Source of the DNA: Megalonaias nervosa
Lineage: Eukaryota > Mollusca > Bivalvia > Unionida > Unionidae
Direction of reading: 5' to 3'
Length of the DNA stretch: 64,000 nucleotides
Assembly (NCBI GenBank): GCA_016617855.1
Contig: JAECUM010012881.1
Coordinates: 1-64,000, forward strand
Shown here: in pieces, positions 43,801-49,800 of the stretch
How the letters are laid out: every line of letters begins with the position of its first letter
Position numbering within the stretch: position 1 is the first letter of the stretch
The notes under the pieces: generated by a model
Told to the model about the DNA's origin: nothing
The model's input: only the letters and a program-made list of their open reading frames with translations
Database searches by the model: none
Position numbers and translations under genes: made by a program

Positions 43801-46800
43801 TGATTATTCCTAACAAACTGCAGACACCTAGGTGTGCTGTTGCATTATATAATGGCAGATCTGGGTCAACGTAATTTGAAGTTGGACTCAATATATAAAC
43901 AAGTATGTATGGTAGTTCTTTTGGTAACCCTGTGCCAACTTAAGGTGGACATAGAACTAAGACAAAACTACAAATCTTAGATGAGCAGCTGCTGATCCTC
44001 TGCTTGAACTGAGGATCAAGTCTGGACTGCAGAGGTGTAGTACAAGTGCACTGTCACTGCATTATCCAGATAATTTGTAGTTGTTTACTAAATATTCCAA
44101 TTTAGCTTTTTTGTTTGAGGGGGTGACACTTTACAGAAATAAGAAATATCATTTTCCTGATAAATTGTACATTTTCAGGCAAGATAGTTATCTCAATGAA
44201 AATGAACAAGTTAAAAACAACACTGATGTTGAGATGGTAAGCCATGTTAGAATCTATCAAACAATACAGGCTGTCTTGAAACCTGCATGCTTTTGGCCAT
44301 CACAATTTGGTATATTTTTTAATGCAGCCAAGATGTCATTCTTCATTTACAGTTCATGTTTTAATACTTTTTTATAAATATTTTCCAATTTCAGGATGAG
44401 AAGCCAGCTGTTGAGGTTCAGGAAACAAGAGTTGGACAAGAAAAAGCTGATGGGGAGTCAACTCAAAATGAGGACAAAAACCATAAAGAAAAAACAGTTA
44501 GTATAGAATGGTAGACAACGTTAGTGGCTGAAAGTTGTTACCCTTGGGTTACTTATTTTGGCCAAAATAAAAGAAGTGGGAAGGTGCCATTTTAGATCTT
44601 GTACCCTTTGCATGTTCCAAATAAATTTTAAACCCTGTTACAAACTATTTGAATAGAGTACCCCTTCAATGCAGACAGTACCACAAAAGAGACACAGTTT
44701 TCAAAGGAAATTAATTTGTATGCTGATACAGTGGTCCTCCTCTTGAGAGGCTACACCTTGTCAGAGATGACCACCCTGACAGACACCAAAATATTGTATA
44801 TTTATCCATACTCAGAGACCACAACCTTACTATACACCAAAATATTGTATTTTTATACTTACTCAGAGGTCACTGTCTTGCCAGCCACCAAAATACTGTA
44901 TTTTTGTCTGAACAATTTTAAAAAAAGAATTGAAGATATTTGTGATGTCCTCTGTCTGTCCATCAATCCATCAATCCTTCTGTTGGTCTGTCCATTTATC
45001 CATCCATCAGTCCTTCCATTGTGCTTGTCCATCCATCCATCCAGCCATCCATCAGTCCTTCTGTTGGTCTGTCCATCCATCCTTCAATCCTTCCATTGTG
45101 TCTGTCCATCCATCAGTCCTTCTGTTGGTCTGTCCATCGATCCATCAATCCTTCCTTTGTGTCTGTCTATCCATCCATCCATCCATCCATCCATCAATCC
45201 TTCTGTTGGTCTGTCCATCCATCCATTAATCCTTCCATTGTGTATGTCTATCCATCCATCCATCAGTCCTTCCATTGTGTCTGTCCATCTATCCATCCAT
45301 CAATCCTTCTGTTGGTATGTTCATCCATATATCAGTTCTTCCATTGGGTCTGTCAATCCATCCATCTATCAGTCCTTCTATTGTATCCATCCGTCCATCC
45401 ATCCATCCATCAATCCTTCCATTGTGTCCATCCATCCATCCATCCATCAGTCCTTCTGTTGGTCTGTCCATCCATCTTTCAATCCTTCCATTGTGTCTGT
45501 CCATCCATCAGTCCTTCTGTTGGTCTGTCCATCCATCCATCAATCCTTACTTTGTATCTGTCTATCCATCCATCCATCCATCCATCAATCCTTCTGTTGG
45601 TCTGTCCATCCATCCATTAATCCTTCCATTGTGTCTGTCTATCCATCCATCAATCCTTCCATCATGTCTGTCCATCTATCCATCCATCAGTCCTTCTGTT
45701 GGTCTGTTTATCCATCTATCAGTCCTTCCATTGTGTCTGTCAGTCCATCCATCTATCAGTCCTTCCATTGTATCCATCCATCCATCCATCAATCCTTTTG
45801 TTGGTCTGTCCATCCTTCCATCAATCCATTGTGTCTGTCCATCCATCCGACCATCAGTCCTTCCATTGTGTCTGTCCATCCATCTATCCATCAATTCTTC
45901 TGTTGGTCTGTCCATCCATGCATCAATCCTTCCTTTGTGTCTGTCCATCCATCCATACATCAGTCCTTCTGTTGGTCTGCCTTTCCTTCCATTAGTCCTT
46001 CCATTGTGTCTGTCCATCCATCCATCCATCCATCAATCCTTCTGTTGGAATGTCAATCCATCCATCAGTCCTTCCATTGTGTCTGTCCATCTATCCATCC
46101 ATCAATCCTTCTGTTGGTCTGTCCATCCATCCATCAGTCTTTCCATTGTGTCTGTCCATCCATACATCCATCCATCAGTCCTTCCATTGTGTCTTTCCAT
46201 CCATCCATCTATCTATCAGTCCTTCCATTGTATCTGTCCATCCATCCATCCATCAATCCTTCTGTTGGTTTGTCCATCCATCCATCAGTCCTTCCATTGT
46301 GTCTGTCCATTCATCCATCCATCAATCCTTCTGTTGGCCTGTCAATCCATCCATCCATCCATCAGTCCTTCCATTGTGTCTGTCCATCTATCCATCCATC
46401 AATTCTTCTGTTTGTCTGTCCCTCCATCCATCAGTCCTTCCATTGTGTCTTTCCATCCATCCATCCATCTATCAGCCCTTCCATTGTATCTGTCCATCCA
46501 TTGATCCATCAGTCCTTCCATTGTGTCCATCCAACCATCCATCCATCAGTCCTTCCATTGTGTCTGTCCATCCATCCATACATCAGTCCTTCCATCAGTC
46601 CTTCCATTGTGTCTTTCCATCCATCCAGCCATCAATCCTTCTGTTGGTCTGTCCATCTATCCATCAATCCTTCCATTGTGTCTGTCCATCTATCCATCAG
46701 TCCATCCATTGTGTCTCTCCATCCATCCATCAAATCCCTCTGTTTGTCTGTCCTTTCATCCCTCAGTCCTTCTGTTGTGTCTGTCTATCCATCGATCCAT

Positions 46801-49800
46801 CAATCCTTCTGTTGTGTCTGTCCATCCTGCCATCAATACTTACATTTTGTCTGTCCATTCATCCATCAATCCTTCTGTTGTTTTGTCCATCCATCAATCC
46901 TACCATTGTGTCTGTCCATCCATCCATCCATCCAATGGTCTGTCCATCCATTTGTCCATTACTGCAACTCTGCTTCTACTGCTGGGTCAAAATTCACAAA
47001 ACTTTATACTTGGATTGCCCCTAATGTGACTGTCTGCAAGAGGGATATCATCACTTGCTCCAGGAACAGGGATCCTTAAGAGGGTGTCAGAGTTCAAATG
47101 TACAATAACTTAATTGCAGTGATGCTTCAAATATTTTCTAACTACAAAGCTTTATATTTGCTGCCAGTGCAGCACAACATATCATATATGGGATGGGTTT
47201 TGTGTAATAATTCCCAGGTCACTATTGGGGTGGGGTTGGGGGTGAATAATATGCATTAAAAAGCATGGGGATTTTAGTGTACTTTCCATTGTGTCCCTTT
47301 CAAGAGATCCGGTTTACAAATGCAAGCTTTTGGTTTAGAAGTGTTGGCCTCAAAAATGGGAACCACTTCATCTAAAATCTCAAACATTTGTCTCCTTCTT
47401 GTGTTGAAAAACAGATTTGCCCAAAAATATGTTTTATTTTCAAAATTGGTACACTATGCTTAATGATGAAAAAGGATCCTTGTTTAGAATTTTGATTTGG
47501 AAACCTTCTCCCATTTTGACGTGTCTAGGAAATTTAAAGTGATAGTACACATACTAACTACACTCCACCACTATACATATTACATATGGTGCACAGTCTA
47601 TATGGCATACAGTCTGTATTGCTCAAAGTCTGATACATAGGCATACAGAATTCTCTGCTTGGCAGCCCTGTCTAAAAGAAAGAGTGCCTAGGGCCTATGA
47701 AGGTCTTAAAACGGCCCTGTCTGTATACACAATAATTGTTTAATAATAAAATAATAAGTACAGGTTGATTTATTTATCTCAGCATTTCATATTTAATAAT
47801 GGAGTCAGCTGGAGATTCTGGTGGCCTCAAAGACCCTTGATATGGCTGTAGTCTTATTCTAATTCAAATACGTCACATCATACATCACAACCACATTGAA
47901 TCATACACAAACAAATGTACATAATGTCATTTTACCTAGTTTGCCAGTTTAAACACAATGGATAGGTCCTATTGATTTGTAAAACACTAGAAAGGCTATA
48001 TGAATTAAACATTTGTTAACACAAAAATAACGTTGTCAACACAGTCAACAAATGCAATCCGAAAATGAGAATCTGAAAGTTCTTGTTCATACTTAAAATA
48101 GCTCCTGAGTGTATGACTGCAGTAATGGAAGGCTACAACATTGTTTATCTTACTGTACCCTCCTACAAAAACTCCCTATGACATACACTATGTCCAATCA
48201 AGTCCGAACTACTGCTAGTAGTAGTAGTCTAGTACCGTATAGTCTCAGTATAGTCAACTGTAAAACATCATATTAAGTTGAAACTTACTGCACTCATTTT
48301 TTCTATTTTTCCTGGTTGGGCTGGGCCCCCAAGATGGTCAGACCCCAGAGCACAGCTGTACCTGCTACCACAGCAGTTATGCCACTGGATGTATGTTGCC
48401 ATTATCTAGGACAAACTCAATAGGTTATCCAATGTCTAGCAACTTGATGTATATATTACATACGGCAAACTGGATAGGTTATCCACTGATCAACTGTCCA
48501 ACTGCTGACTAACTCAAACAGGTGGCAACTAGGTAAACACCAACACCTCAGTGGGCGATTAGACTGGTTGGCAAGCTTATAGAAGGCCTGTTATATAAGA
48601 TTTACTTGACTGATTTCTACCACACTTGGGTGAGAGAAAAATTCAGCTGTAGTGACTCAGTGATGAGGTGTGCAGGGTTTATATTTAATCCAAATATGGC
48701 TAGGTTGGTCATTGTGATAAACATCTTGTTCTGACACTTTACAATATTTGCTTTAGAAATATACAACTTTCTGTCAGTTGATGTGCTCAATTGTTAAAAC
48801 ATTTTTGCTTCAGGAGGAAACAGAGGGGACTGACGACATGATGGAGGAGCTTGAGGTGATAGGCGGGGATGAGAACACACATCATCATAAACTGGAGCAG
48901 CGTCCTAGTCAGCCATTTGAGAGTGTCATACCCCCAGTTCCAGGCCCACCTGGAGTAGCCCTTCATAAAGTCAGTCCCACCACTGACACCCCTGACACAG
49001 AGAAAGCATTTGAGGCCCTTGCTGCAGTGAAGGCTCTACAAGATCAGTTACTGTAGGTTCTTAAAATTGGATTTCATGTATATTGTGGGAATTAAGTTCT
49101 GACTGCTTATAATGTGGTATTTTGTATACATAACATTTCAGTAAGCATTACATTTTTGAAAACTTGATGAGGAAGCTATATTGACTACAGTATATTTTGG
49201 CAGATATAATCAAGTATATACAATACTACTTACAGTTTTATCCTGCTAATATAATGAAATGACTGTATTTGTGAAATATTGTATGATACTAAAATTATTA
49301 TGATATATACAGTATATACTCATGTTGGATACAGTTGTAAACTGTGTACACCCATATCTGACATTACATAATGCACCAAAAGATCTTGGACTCTACAGTT
49401 TGTTTGGACTCATAAGTAGAACAAATGACAGTGACCCTGATCTGCCAGTGATCATTTGATGTTAGTTCAAGGTACTTGGACCCAACTTACATTTGAATAT
49501 ATATGGTAGTATTGTGGTGCTGGTTGTCTTAGGACACTGGATAAGTAACTACTGTCTTTTGCACCTGCTGGCACTGAGATCAGTTGTGAAACTACAGAGA
49601 GTATTTAACTGCTATGGTATCTGATGTTTAACTGCAATAGTATCCAATGTTTAACTGCTATAGTATCCAATGTCTAACTACTGTAGTATCCAATTTTTTC
49701 TGATATGGTAACCAATGTTTAACTGCTATGGTAGCTGATGTTTAACTGCTATAGTATCCAATGTTTCACTGCTATGGTAACCAGCATTTAACTGCTATGG

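Noticed and set aside
44716..47079. 787-codon plus-strand ORF as a real Ser/Pro/His-rich protein
   Set aside because: It lies over a CCAT minisatellite inside an intron; all three plus frames and several minus frames are similarly open, so the openness reflects repeat composition.
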